From Aquilaria yunnanensis (Eukaryota; Streptophyta; Magnoliopsida; Malvales; Thymelaeaceae), in the NCBI GenBank assembly GCA_039654915.1, contig CM077593.1:36860501-36924500 (forward strand): a DNA stretch of 64,000 nt. Reading direction: 5' to 3'. The first letter of the stretch is position 1; every line of letters begins with the position of its first letter. A model generated the notes under the pieces. That model made no database searches, was not told where the DNA came from, and worked only from the letters and a program-made list of their open reading frames with translations. Shown piece by piece: positions 21,127 through 32,955 of this stretch. The position numbers and the translations under genes are program-made.

Positions 21127-21139
21127 AAAAGGGGGCAGC
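21127..21139 (+). other. Polypurine tract of element C
   Basis: AAAAGGGGGCAGC directly precedes TGTTGACACCC, a typical Ogre/Tat LTR start. Confidence 0.85.
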
Positions 21140-21178
21140 TGTTGACACCCAATTTCGTCCAGGTATTAATTATTTTAA

Positions 21179-21180
<2 letters not shown>

Positions 21181-21216
<36 letters not shown>
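21181..21216 (+). repeat. TAA microsatellite
   Basis: Twelve or so uninterrupted TAA/AAT triplets near the start of the element C LTR, followed by A-rich sequence. Confidence 0.95.
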
Positions 21217-21218
<2 letters not shown>

Positions 21219-21584
21219 TAAAAAAAGTAACAAAAATAATAAAATTTTTGGGAAGCATTTTATTTTGGGGCTAATTTGATAAAATCCTGAAGTTTTAAAG
21301 CTCAATTGACAGATGGGAGAAATAATGGTTGAAAATTGAAAATTTACATGAAATATGGGCCTAAATTAGCAACTCCAAAATTATTTTGGACCGATACTAG
21401 CATTTTACCCAATTATTCTGGCTATATTTTTTTGACCCGTAATCACGCCGCCTCTATCTTAAATAGGAAGGATTAGCAAGCATTTTGGGGGGGGGGGGAA
21501 TTTAAAAAAAAAAAAAAGAGAGAGAGAGGGATTAGCACAAAGAGTAGAGAATTAAATTAAAAAAAAAAAAAACTCTCTTCTCCC

Positions 21585-22240
21585 CCTTAGCGCCGCCACC
21601 CCTGGGCTCCCTCTGTTGCCTAACGCAGTTGCCGTTCCAGCCAAGCACTGCCGCTAGCCGTCCCTGCTCCCCGACGATGCGTCACCGTGCCAAGGCACCC
21701 CTTTCGCGTGCCGTCCACGCGAAATCAGAGGAGGATCGAGGCTCATCCGCAGCTCTAGTCGCCGAGCCCACCGCCAGACGCCGTTTGCCCATCCTCTGGA
21801 GGTCGCCCTCGTCGCCGTCCGCAACGTCCCAAGCCTTAGATAGGCCAATCGCCGCCAACGTCTCCGGACAAACGGAGAATCGAAGAGGATCCGGCAGAAG
21901 ACCGGTGAACCCGACCCTTTTTATCCGAATCCAACCCATCAGTAGCTACTTTTGACGCCGCCAGCTCCTCCTTTGGTGCGTTGCACCTCTGTCCCCCCAT
22001 CACCTGGCAACCTCCTGCTCGCCACGCCACCGCCCCTTAGCTCTTGCCATCGCCTCGCTTCCGTCGCAGCCTCCAGACGCTCCCCGCCTCCATCCGCCGC
22101 CCTTGTTCGCCTCCCGCCCAATCACGCCGGCTGCTTTCGGTTCCTCTCTGCACTCGCCGTCCACGCTGTTTCCTCGCCAATTCCACACCTTTGGCCGTCG
22201 CTAGATCGCCGCTGGAGAGACGCCGCCGTTGACGCGTGTT
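21585..22240. other. GC-rich island in the element C LTR
   Basis: A roughly 650-bp stretch rich in CCG, CGC and TCC, sharply different from the AT-rich sequence on both sides. Several short frames exist on both strands, all of low-complexity Pro/Ser/Arg or Gly/Arg/Ala type, and none is recognisable. Similar GC-rich blocks occur in LTRs of some Tat elements; it could be promoter-proximal U3/R sequence or a captured gene fragment. I favour the first, without proof. Confidence 0.5.
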
Positions 22241-23159
22241 TTTTTTTTTTTACAAAAATTGATTTCGGTCAAAAGTATCCTTTGGGGCACAATACTTGTT
22301 TAGCTCCTCATCTTTCTTTTTTTTGTTCAATTTAGCGCCTAATTCTTCTCTATTTTACGAACTAGCCCCTGACACTAAGGTTTCATTGTTTTATTTGTTA
22401 TTGTTGATTGTCCGTACATTGAATATAGTCATAAAATTGAAATAGGAGAACAACATGGGATTTTGGTTTAGTATGTATATTTATTTATTTATTTATCTTT
22501 AATTTTGGAATAGCTTAATTTTAATTCTTGTAATGCATCTAATGTGTACCAAATTATTGGTTAAGCAACATTTAAATTTTTGGGGAATCCGTTCTTGGTA
22601 ATTTGATAAAATCCTAAGATGAATTATTCGTTCGAAATCCGATTGGTCTGGTAAGACTCATAGCTTAGAACAAGATGTTCCTTTCAAATTCTTGGTGGAT
22701 TTGATAAAGTCTCGAGATTTCAAGGACGTCTAGATTCATATCCGGCTGATCTAATAAGATCTATGGTTTGAATAATTATTTAAAAATCTTTCAAAAACAA
22801 TGAAGAAAAAAAAAATAGAAGAGGAATTACGGTAATCCTAAACTTCTAGTAAAAAAAAAAGAAAAAAAAAAGAGATAATCACCGCGCCACTTGACAAGCC
22901 TAGCACCGGTCGCCAACCAATCGTCCGCCGCCGGTCTACATCAAAATCAGGGCAAAAATCCGTTCACGAATCCACAGCTCGATTAAAAGTCAATTCAAAT
23001 CTCGGTATAATTCCTCTCTAATCCTCCAACTTTTCTATTTCATTTATACAAACAACTAACTTTTCTTATTTTTACAGATGGGCCATTAACATGTTTTTTT
23101 TTTTATTGTTATGTTTACCTTCTTTTCTTTTCTTATACTTTTATTTTATGGAAGGTTAT

Positions 23160-23790
23160 ACCTCCTACCTTTATGTGGATGGCTAAACGCCTCACCTTGT
23201 TTACTTTCTTTTACATTTTTCTATGGAAGGTTATACCTCCTACTTTTAAGTGGATGACTAAAAGCCCCACTTTCTTTATTTATTTACTTTTATGCATTTA
23301 TTTACTTTATGCATTTTTATTTTTTTATGTGGACGGCTAAAAGCCCCATTTTTCTTTATTTATCTACTTTTATGCATTTATTTACTTTATGCATTTTTTT
23401 TTACGTGGATGGCTAAATGCCCCACTTTTCTTTATTTATTTACTTTTATGCATTTATTTACTTTATGCGTTTTTATTTTTATGTGGATGGCTAAACGCCC
23501 TACTTTTATTTATTTATTTACTTTTATGCATTTATTTACTTTATGCTTTTTTATTTTTATGTGGATGGCTAAACGCCCCACTTTTCTTTATTTATTTACT
23601 TTTATGTATTTATTTACTTTATGCACTTTTTTTATTTTTTTAAGTGGATTGCTAAACGCCCCACTTTCTTTATTTATTTAATTTTCTGCGTTTATTTACT
23701 TTATGCATTTTTTATTTTTTTACGTGGATGGCTAAATGCCCCACTTTCTTTATTTATTTAATTTTCTGCATTTATTTACTTTATGCACTT
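23160..23790 (+). repeat. Degenerate tandem repeat, ACGCCCCAC family, left half
   Basis: Units of about 90-115 bp contain GTGGATGGCTAAACGCCCCAC followed by a T-rich stretch with TTTATTTACTTTATGCATTT. About seven copies are seen before element B interrupts the array; it continues at 36011. Frames across it are low complexity (Phe/Tyr/Leu) and not genes. Confidence 0.8.
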
Positions 23791-23796
23791 GTTATT

Positions 23797-24654
23797 TGAT
23801 GCCTGGGGGCTTCATCGTTTGTAGTCATGGTGACTGATGGAGGGACTCCCGGAGAGGAAGAACGCCTGGTGGCCGTTTCGCCCAAGGGAGAGTACGTGAG
23901 AAGCTCAGAAAAAGTGGGTTAGGAGGTCCTCGGGGTGTTTTTCCGGGGAGGAGCCTCCGACGCCCAAGTCAGTGGTGTTGAGAGAAGGCAGAGGAAATAA
24001 TACTGAGGGGTTCAGTGAACTCGCCTGGTAGTACTTTCTCAGAGTGAGGAGTCAGGATATTTGCCAGCCCCCTGCCAGGGTGTATTCCCTAGTATTTATA
24101 GGAGTGTCTAGCCTGTTCAAATCTTGACACGTGTACGGTCACATGTTCCTGAATTTCTGGGCGTAGGGGGCAAGTAGCCGGTGGCAGGCTCCTCGAGCCT
24201 TGAGCCGAGACAGGCCATGATGTGACTTTGATGGCGTCGGCGTGTCAGGGCGCCGTTTGAGGCGACTTGTAATGTCTGTGGGCGACATGTCAGAGGCTTC
24301 CTTTAATGCTCCTGCCGTACTCCCGAGGTCCCTGGGCGAGGTCGTCTTCTGGTACGGACGGTGCCTCTTCGGGAAACATGCCCTCAGTTTGGGGGTTCCC
24401 AGCTTCAGGGAGTTCCACCTTCGGAAAGATCATGTTCGGCCCGCAATAGCTGGTACCTCTTTTCCGAAGGCGATCTGTTGACAACCTTGGGGGGCTAGTA
24501 GTATCCTCAAGTTTCCTGGCGTGCCGGGCTCGGAACTCTTCGGCTATCTCCCGAGGTGTATGATCCCACCTTTTCTCGGGTAGCGCCAGTTTTCTTCTGG
24601 CCATTCTAGTGGCAGGGAGTTCGGCTAGATAGAGGCGATAGCCTTTGGCTATCA
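23797..24654 (-). repeat. Element B 3' LTR (858 bp)
   Basis: On + it starts TGATGCCTGGGGGCTTCATC and ends TTTGGCTATCA. The mate at 35148 has exactly the same length. Confidence 0.95.
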
Positions 24655-24667
24655 CATGCCCCCCTTC
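24655..24667 (-). other. Element B polypurine tract
   Basis: Minus strand GAAGGGGGGCATG directly before the TGATAGCC LTR start; equivalent to 5688-5700 in A. Confidence 0.85.
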
Positions 24668-25084
24668 GGAAAGCCGAAGTGAAGAATTTGGTTTTGCATC
24701 TCTTTCCAAGGTTGTTCTGTGGGAGTCTATAGAGAGTAACACCTGTGTCGAAGGTACACCTCTTGCCCGAAGGTGTGGGCTGCCCGGCCTGGGCCTGTTT
24801 TTTGGTGTCTCCGAGGCAACCTGCTTCTTTGCTTTTGCAGGTCTGTTCAGAGTCGCGTCTGATGGCCAAGCATGTCAGTCTGAGTGACGCGTCCCAGTTT
24901 TTTAGGGATATCAGAAGACGTGTCCCCTATTTTGGCACGGCGGTTTGACACGTGGCACTCTGTCATTGTAGGGGAGTCGTGTCGGTTGCAAAGAGCGCGT
25001 CTTTTCAGGCGCAGAGAGCAGTTATGGCGACGGTTCGCCTTTAAAGGGCACTTATGACGACATTTCGGTTACCCACCCTTGGCC

Positions 25085-25093
25085 TATAAATAG
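25085..25093 (+). promoter_or_regulatory. TATA box of antisense gene (B)
   Basis: TATAAATAG within GGCCTATAAATAGCCCATTC, 263 bp before the ATG at 25348. The motif and flanks are the same in element A. Confidence 0.72.
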
Positions 25094-25347
25094 CCCATTC
25101 CGTCATAGGCCCTTTTGCTTTTGCTTCTGCTTTTTCCCTGCTTGTCCTTTTCTCTGCGCTTTCTCTTGCTTCGGCGGAGCTGTCTTAACAGAGCTTTTTT
25201 CCGGCAACCTTTCACGACGGCGACCTCAGATTTTGGCAAATCTTTTGGTGGGTTTTTGTTTCCCAGAGTGTTTTGATCCCTCTGTTCTTTCGAGTTTTTT
25301 CCGGAAACTGTTTTCTTGTCTTTTCCGAACTCGTTTTTCTGTCCAAA

Positions 25348-27758
25348 ATGCCTATCCCTGAGAGCTGGCAGCCTCTTTTATCCCATCCTTGTTGCACTAC
25401 CCCTAAAAAATTAGAGAGGTGGAAGAAGAAGTTCTTTCTTCCTTCTTACGCCATTACCCGGCTGCCACGACCTGACCACTATGCTTTTTCAAACTGTAGT
25501 ACCGAGGTTACCATTTTCCGAGCCCAGCTGAAGGCCGGACTTCGGTATCCTCCCCCGAAGATGGTTTGCGAGTTCTGCCAATTTCATGGCATTGCTGTGA
25601 ATCAGCTTCCCCCGAACTCGTACTGCTATTTTAACGCCTTCCTCTGTATGTGTGGCGTCTTCGGGATAAAACCCCATTTTATAATCTTCATGCAGTACTA
25701 CAAGCTCTTCGTGGTCCCAAAGGGTGGCTTCTACTTTATGCTACCTCGAGGATCCGGGAGCAAAAAATTCATGTTCACCTTCGCCACCAAAGGCAGCTGG
25801 CGGGGGTGGCAACAGAAATTCTTCTTCCTGAAGATGGAGGAGGCCTGGTCGTATGTTCCGACCAAATGGGCTCAGGGAAGGCTAGATGTGGACGTCGTTG
25901 ATCCGAGGTTGTTGCTGACTCCAGAGTTGGCTTCCACTTTTGCGAACTTCAACGGCCGCATCCGCGCAGTCTCTGACTGGACTCCCGAGGTCGCTCCGCG
26001 CTCTCTGTACCCCTTCCCTATCAACTGGAGGTTGATGACCGAAGAGGTCCTCCGGGAGTTAAAGGTGGTTAAGGAGCACGAGACCGACCTTGAGATGCCG
26101 GCTCCTGCCATCGCCGGGAAAGATTCCTGGTTGGTGCAGCTCCTTCGGGAGGAAATCTCTTTCGAAACGTTTGTCGAAAGTGAGTTATCTTCTACTCCCT
26201 TGTTGTTTTTCCCTCGGACTTACGCTGATGTCTTTTTTCTTTTTCAGAGATGGGTGATGGGACTGCTGCATTTTACAAGTCCCTTTTCTCCGGCCAGGTG
26301 GAGAAGGGCGATCAGACAAAGAAGGCGGCTTCCCGAAGGCGGAAGTCTACTGGCGCTAGGCCTTCGGCGAAACGGGCAAAGAAAACTGCCCAAGTTCCTC
26401 TGGAGGAAATTTCCGAGGAGGCTGATGAGGAGCTTGGGGCAGCCGAGATTCCGCCGACCGAGGCTTCTGCCGAGGTCCCTGCCGCTGCCGAGGTTCCTTC
26501 CGCCAACGTCCCTCCCCAGAGCCCTTCTGCGCCGCAGGCCCTTCTGGAGGCCGTGGTAGAGGCTCCTTCTGCCGAGGAGCGGTGCAAGAAGAAAGGCAAG
26601 GGGATTTCGACCGAGGAGTCTCTGGACTCCGAGGACGTCATGGTCGAAGTACCGCCAGGTTTGTTGTTCTCAGAACAAGTATGGCTTTTTTGTTTTTCTG
26701 AATTTTCCTTTGTCTCTGACCTGCTTCTCATTTTCGCCACGCAGGGGAGTTGCTTACCCCGAACTGGGCGGCCAAACACGCGAAGGCGCGGGCCCTTCGC
26801 GATGCCAAAGTCCCGCAAGGGAAGATACCAAAAGAGCCTTTCTGGACATTCATGGAGGACATGAACTTGTACTCCGAAGACTGTCCTGAAATGGCGAAAC
26901 AGATTTCGAAGGGGGTGCTTACAGAGGCCTCCTTCAAGGCTATTGCGACGGCCCATCCGGGCGATGACACCCTCGCCGTGAAAGTCACCGAGCATGCTGC
27001 TCAGGTATGTTCTTCACACCTTTTTCCCTTCAATTTTTCCTAAGTGCTTGGCTCTTACTGACCTTGCGTTCATCTTTTTGCAGCTGCTGGGGTACGCCAG
27101 CTTTCTCCGAGTTCGGGTGGCGTTCCGAGCTTCGGCCTTAGAGGCCTTAGAGAAAGCGAAGGTCACGCGCTCGGCATTGACCGCCAAGAACCATCAGCTG
27201 GTAGATGCTGCGAAGAAAGAAGTTGCTGCCCTTCGGGAGGAGTTCCGGAAGGAGAAGGAAGTTCTTGAGAAGAACTCTCTGAAGATTGCTGACCTCGGCG
27301 ATCAGGTGAAAGGGATGCTTGCTGCCAACCAAGACCTTCTCAAAGATAAGTCAGATTCTGACAATCTCATTCGGTCGTTGGTGAGTGAGAAAAAGGCTCT
27401 CGAAGCCGAGGTCTAGTCTTTGAAGAAGGAGCCCGATGCGAAGAAGAGGGTGAAGGCGCTGAAGAATGAGGTTGCAGACTTGAAGGACGAGCTCGCGACC
27501 CTTGAGGTTGAGAAGGACAAATCCGACCAAATGACCAAGGTCGCCTTCCAGGACGGATTCTGCCTTACTCGGCACCAAGTCCTTGAGAGGTTCCCAGGTC
27601 TGGACCTCTTTTTTTTGGAAGCTCTCAACATTCCCGAGGGGCCTCGGTGGTCCTGGTCAAAAATCGAGCACCTGAACCTGCCTTCCACAATTCCGGCGCT
27701 GAAGGTGGTGGAAAAGGGCACAGAGGCTGGTGGCTCCCGGGACGCCGAGAACCCTTAG
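25348..27758 (+). pseudogene. Antisense spliced gene of element B (Transposase_28-like, coiled coil)
   Basis: Runs opposite to the element's own genes. Exons 25348-26179, 26248-26658, 26745-27004 and 27084-27758; introns of 68, 86 and 79 nt begin GTGAGT, GTTTGT and GTATGT and end TTTCAG, CGCAG and TTGCAG. Joining these exons gives one frame of 725 codons. It has a Transposase_28-like N-terminal domain (exon 1), a basic then acidic/Pro-rich linker (exon 2), a short conserved exon 3 (PWTF-like block KEPFWTFMEDMNLYSEDC), and a long coiled coil (exon 4). One in-frame TAG at 27414 (codon 612) interrupts the coiled coil where element A has GAG. Start: first ATG of the conserved MP(I/V)PESW opening. 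The function of this family is unknown. Conserved introns and a TATA box imply separate transcription and nuclear splicing, which the genomic RNA would not need. Confidence 0.83.
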
Positions 27759-28258
27759 GCTGTTTTAGGGGCCTTTTCCTTTTTTCCTCTTCGTTTTTGT
27801 GTTTCTTCTTCGGGCACTTCTTCTTTGTAAGCCTGATCATTCTCAATGAATATATTTTTTTGGCTAAGTCTTTTTGCAAGATTTTGCATTTCCATTGTCC
27901 CGAACAAGTTCGCTCAAGAGACTTCGGGAAACCTGCAATCACCAAAATTTATTATCCGCTTTTTTCGACGAGTACTTTCGCAAGATTTTTGTTTCCCACT
28001 TTCCCGAGCATGATGGCTCAAGGGACTTCGGAAAATCACATCTGCGCTTTTGGCGGTGAGTACTTTCACAAAATTGTTGTTTTCCGTTTTCCCGAGCATG
28101 ATGGCTCAAGGGACTTCGGAAAATCACATATGTGCTTTTTTATGGCGAACACCTTCGCGGAATTCTGTCTTGCACCATTTTGTGCACTTAAGAATTTTTT
28201 CTCAAGGACATTCTGTACTTAGGATATTTTTTGCACAACACAATCCTTCCGCTCCATC
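27759..28258. repeat. Convergent spacer with hairpin repeats (B)
   Basis: 500 bp between the ends of the antisense gene (+) and pol (-). Three copies of a GAGC...GCTC-type inverted repeat, near 27898, 28000 and 28090, in units of about 92 bp containing CTCAAGGGACTTCGG. It matches the spacer at 1751-2518 in A but with fewer copies. Confidence 0.72.
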
Positions 28259-31200
28259 TTAAGCGTAGAATTTCTTCAAGGCATCTGAGTGCCAAGTGTT
28301 TTTCAATTCTACGCTTTCGGTGTTGCCAAGTTTGTACACGCCTTTTCGTACTTCGGCAAGAACCAGATAAGGTCCTTCCCAGTTTGCGCGAAATACCCCG
28401 TGAGATGGCTTTCGGGGTGCAAAGTCAGCCTTTCGGAGAACGAGGTCCCCTTTTTTGATTTCTTTTGGCCTGGCTCGTAAATTTATAGCCGCGGCCACTC
28501 TTTGCTAGAAAGCTTTTCTTCTCAGCTCAGCTATTTCTCTGTGTTCGCCGACGATGTCGAGCTTCGTTCTTAGGCCGAGGTCGTTTCCACCTTCATCAAA
28601 TACTTGCACCCGTACTGATGGTCTAACTATCTCGATAGAGATGATGGCCTCTGTTCCGAAAACGAGTGAGAAGGGAGTCTCCCCTGTGGCTCTTCGGGGC
28701 GTCATTCGATAACTCCATAACACGCTTTGGAGTTCTCCTGGCCATTTCCCTTTTGCTTCCCCCAGTTTCTTCTTCAGGCCATCTTTTATGGTCCTGTTAG
28801 ATACTTCCACCTGCCCGTTGCTTTTGGGGTGAGCTACTGGGGTGAAGTGCATCTTTATTCCGAGGTCGCTGATAAATTCCTGGAATCCTTTGTCTATGAA
28901 TTGGGATCCATTATCAGCCACTAGTACCCTCGGTATGCCGAATCTGCATACAATGTTCTTCCATACAAACTTCTGCACTTCTTTTGCCGAGATAGTTGCC
29001 AGTGGTTCTGCCTCGACCCATTTGGAGAAATAGTCTACCGCTACCACGCAGAATTTCACGCCTCCGGGCGCTGAGGGGAGTGGCCCAATAAGGTCTATAC
29101 CCCAGACTGCGAAGGGCAAGGGATAGTCAGCCGAAGTTACCATTTCCGAGGGTGCCCTCTGGATGTTCGCGTGTTTCTGGCAACTACCACATTTTCGGAC
29201 GAACTGCCTTGCATCCTTTCTCAGGGTAGGCCAGAAGTATCCTTGGCGAAGTATCACTGCCGCCAGGGCATCGGTTCCAATGTGTGAACCACACATGCCT
29301 TCATGGACTTCTTCAAGGATTATTTCAGTATCGTCTTCGTTCACACATCTTTGCAGTGGATTCGCGTATCCCTGTCGGTATAGTTCTTCACCGATTAGAA
29401 AGAAACGACCGGAGCGCCTTCGCAGTTTTGCAGCGTCACCGGGGTCTTCGGGGAGCACATTTTCCGCAAGGTACCTTTATATTGGATCCCTCCAGCCTTT
29501 TCCCGAGGTTGATATGCTCAGTACTGAGATGCTCGGATGGTCTAGCACCTCGGTGTAGGTTTTTGACTTCGCCAAGCAGTCTGCCTCGGTGTTTTTCCCC
29601 CGAGGTACGTTTTCGATCCGTACTGCGTCAAACTCTTGAATGAGTTTTGCTACCAGCTCGTGGTATTTTGCCAAGTTTGGGTCCGTCGCCCCATAGTCTC
29701 TTGCCGTCTGTCGAACTACTAGCTGGGAATCGCTGTAAGCCTTTAAGTTTCTCACGCCAATTTTTCTGGCCAATCGTAATCCCGCTATGAGGGCCTCATA
29801 CTCAGCCACATTGTTAGTGACGTTGAAGGTAAACTTGATAGCCTTCATTACCTCTAGGCCTTCGGGGCCTCTGATAATTACCCCAGCTCCCTGGTGCTCG
29901 GACCCCGAGGCTCCGTCAACATGTAAGGTCCATTCTGGCTCACCTTCGTTCAGATCCGGATGACTGTCCTCAGTGGTGGGTATTTCGGCAATGAATTCTG
30001 CCAGTGCTTGAGCTTTTATGGCCTTCCGAGGTTCATAGGTGATATCGTGTTCGCCAAGCTCTATACACCACTTGGAGAGCCTTCCCGAATGATCCACTTT
30101 CCTCATAACGTCCAGTAGTGGCAGGCTACTTCGGACGATGATGGGGTGAGCCTGGAAGTATGGCCGTAGCCTTCTCCCTGCAAGCACCAAGGTGTATATA
30201 GCTTTTTGCAGCAGAGGGTATCTGACTTCGGCGCCATGCAGGGATTTGCTTACATAGTAGACCGGCCATTGTTTTGGCCCTTCTTTTTTCACGAGGACCG
30301 AGCTCACAGCATTTTCCGTGACGGCGAGGTATAATACGAGGGGTTCTCCCTCGCGAGGTTGTCGCAGAGTCGGCAGGCTGGCTAGGTAGATTTTGAGTTC
30401 TTCCCAGGCTTTTTGGCAGTCTTGACCCCAAGGGTGATCGTCCCTTCCAAGGTTGCCTTCCTTTTTTGCTGCCTTAGTGAGGACTTTGAAGAAAGGCCGA
30501 CACCTATCTCCGTACCTGGAAATGAACCTGCTAAGAGAGGTTATTCTTCCGGTGAGTCTCTGCACATCTTTTACTGTGGCAGGAGTTCGGAACTCGAGCA
30601 GAGCCTTAATTTTTTCGGGGTTAGCATCGATGCCTCTTTCGGATACCATGTGTTGGGTTTCGGGAGCCAAACAGCGCAGCGGAATTTAACCGAAACCCTC
30701 CAGGATCCAAGTGAAACGGGGTAAACCGGGTGTTCGAAAATTTCATACCTAATTTTCGGTTGAGATCTCTCACTCAACTGTAGAGTCGAATCACAAAACC
30801 TGAACAGTTGACGTGTTCAGGCTCTCTATGGTATCCACACGAGCCTCTCGGGATCACCACGCTTCCACCACGTCCCGGCAGATGCGTTTCTCTTGCGCTC
30901 GCAGTGCTAGCTTGCGTCCTCCAAGGAATTGCAAGAGAAGAGTGTGGCTGTCCTTTTGGGAGGCTAGGGCAAGGAGACCTGCGAATTTCTCACTTAAAAG
31001 TTGTATTTATAGTGAGACTCAACTTCCAGGCCTAATGGGTTTCAAAGCCCTAATCCAATTAGGATTTAATTTCGGGCTTAATAATGGCTCAACTCCTTGG
31101 CCCATTATTAATACGAAATTAAAGTGAAACCATAACCCAAATAATTAGCCCATGCACTCTAATGATCCAAATAGCTCTATGTGTGCGACCCAATAGGCTC

Positions 31201-32950
31201 TTGCCATGTTGGCAATGATCATAAATCACATTTATGATCATAAGCAATGAGCGGTGTCTAGCAACACATCATTGCTACCCAAGTGACAAGATTGTCGGTG
31301 AATCGACTAAACCTTTATGATCATCACCGATATATGCCATTGTCCCTTTGTCCAAGATATCAAGACTAAGCACGAGACATGGAATGTGTCACTCTCGTAT
31401 AGCCCAATCTTTGGTTTCTTGATTACCGAGTAGACTAACTTAAACTGATGACATTGATATCATATATCAACTCATCGGAGCATGGCCATGCATTTTCTAA
31501 GTCTCACTCTATCAAGGGGCCCAAAGATATCACTCCCGTTACATAGGAGGGACAAATCCCATCTTGATCATACAAATCCCTCCGCATGATATGTGACATA
31601 CCCAATGACCTCCTTCAAGTTCACTCAGTTACGAGCAACAAAGGAAAGTATCAAGGTATGTGACTCACATGTAGGGAACCTTGATGATCTTAGGTCGAAG
31701 GACTACATATACCATGATCACTATGAGAATCACTTATGACACTCATATAACGATCCATGAAGTGTTCTCATGGTGGGTCGGTCCAGTACACAAGTTCTCC
31801 AACTTGTACCCATATGTAGACTACATATCTCATATTAGTCTCCACATATGCTAGTCATTATGTATTATTGCAACCCGCTCCACAATAATACTAGACTAGG
31901 GACGTTTAAGAATATCATTATTCTAGGGTTACAATTATGTTTATTATGTTACGCAGAAACAAAACAACAAACAAAATTGCTGGATTAATGCCTCAATAAA
32001 ATATCATGACTCAATGTGCAAAAATACAATCATCTCATGATTGGCCTTTTGGGCACAATACTAACACCATGTACCCAAGGAACTTTCCCGAGGTCACCTC
32101 GAACATGCATTTTTCAGGATTGAGACAAATCCCGAAGGCTTTGAGCTTTTGGAAGGTTTCCTCTAGATCTGCAACGTGGTTGCGAGGGAGCTTGCTTTTG
32201 ACTATCATATCGTCTACATACACCTCCATGTTTCTCCCCATTTGGTCTTTAAAGACTTTGTTCATCAACCTTTGGTAGGTGGCTCTTGCATTTTTAAGCC
32301 CGAAGGGCATCCTGACGTAGCAGTACGTTCCTCCCTCGGTGATGAAGGCGGTTTTTTCTTCATCTTCGGGATTCATCCTTATTTGATGGTAGCCGCTGAA
32401 GGCGTCTAGGAAACTCAGGAGCCCGTATTCGGCAGTTAAGTCTACCAGTTGGTCTATTGGCGGAAGAGGGTATGAGTCTTTCGGGCAAGCGTCGTTCAAA
32501 TTTCTAAAGTCGATGCACATCCGAAGTTTGCTGCTGCCTTCTTTTGTGGCAATCACCACGTTGCTTAACCATTCGGGGTATTTGACCTCCCTGATGACTT
32601 CAGCGTCCAACAGGCGTTGGACTTCGGTTTTCACAAAGTTGCTCTTATGGGTTGAGATGCTTCGCTTCTTTCGCCGGACAGGCTTTGCTTCCGGGCTTAC
32701 TTTGAGGCTATGTTGTATTATGCCAGGGTGCACACCTGGCATGTCTTTCGGCGAGTAGGCAAAGAGATCTTTATTTCCCAGTAGAAAAGATACAAGGTTT
32801 TTCTTGTCACCTTCGGGCAAGCTCTTCCCTATTCGGGTAGATTGTCCTCGGAGAAGTTCCACTATTTCTGTTTCCGCTCTTGGGGGTTCTCCTTCTTTGC
32901 CCTTCTCTGGTGCCTTTGCCTCTATTGTTTGTGCGAGGTTATTTGCCGGA
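28259..32950 (-). pseudogene. Element B pol: RT, RNase H, integrase (broken, split)
   Basis: On the minus strand, RT (about 32900-32072) has the catalytic YVDD in EVYVDDMIVKSK and DFRNLNDACPKDSYPLP. A solo copia LTR (30651-32066) splits the codons for GYMVSERG just after the RT palm; the frame resumes below 30650. RNase H follows (HVDGASG, AEYEAL, YSDSQL, EADCLA), then integrase with zinc region and D-D-E (AVDYFSKW, VADNGSQF, NGQVEVSN). Stops: TAA near 29476, between RNase H and integrase, where A has Lys, and TAG near 28504, where A has CAG. It ends with TAA at 28259-28261. No chromodomain, as expected for Tat. Confidence 0.92.
30651..32066 (-). repeat. Solo copia LTR inside element B RT (1416 bp)
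   Basis: Same family as the LTR at 12870-14286. Flanked by CCATG at 30646-30650 and 32067-32071. No internal copia sequence, so it arose by recombination between the two LTRs of one insertion. On the minus strand it starts TGTTAGTATTGTGCCC and ends AACCCAACA. Confidence 0.96.
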
Positions 32951-32955
32951 GCTTT

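Larger units (their letters stand above)
21140..23796 (+). repeat. Element C 3' LTR, left part
   Basis: Starts TGTTGACACCCAATTTCGTC. It is interrupted at 23796/23797 by element B, whose target duplication TTATT occupies 23792-23796 and 36006-36010. The rest of the LTR resumes at 36006 in the same AT-rich repeat. It includes a TAA microsatellite, a GC-rich island and an ACGCCCCAC tandem repeat, listed separately. Confidence 0.85.

Noticed and set aside
21629..22335. Several overlapping Pro/Arg/Ser-rich frames on both strands
   Set aside because: GC-rich composition opens frames on both strands; no recognisable domain and no start context.
23292..23681. Open frame of 129 codons rich in Phe, Leu and Tyr
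   Set aside because: It lies wholly in the T-rich tandem repeat of the C LTR and repeats itself with the unit; low-complexity artefact.
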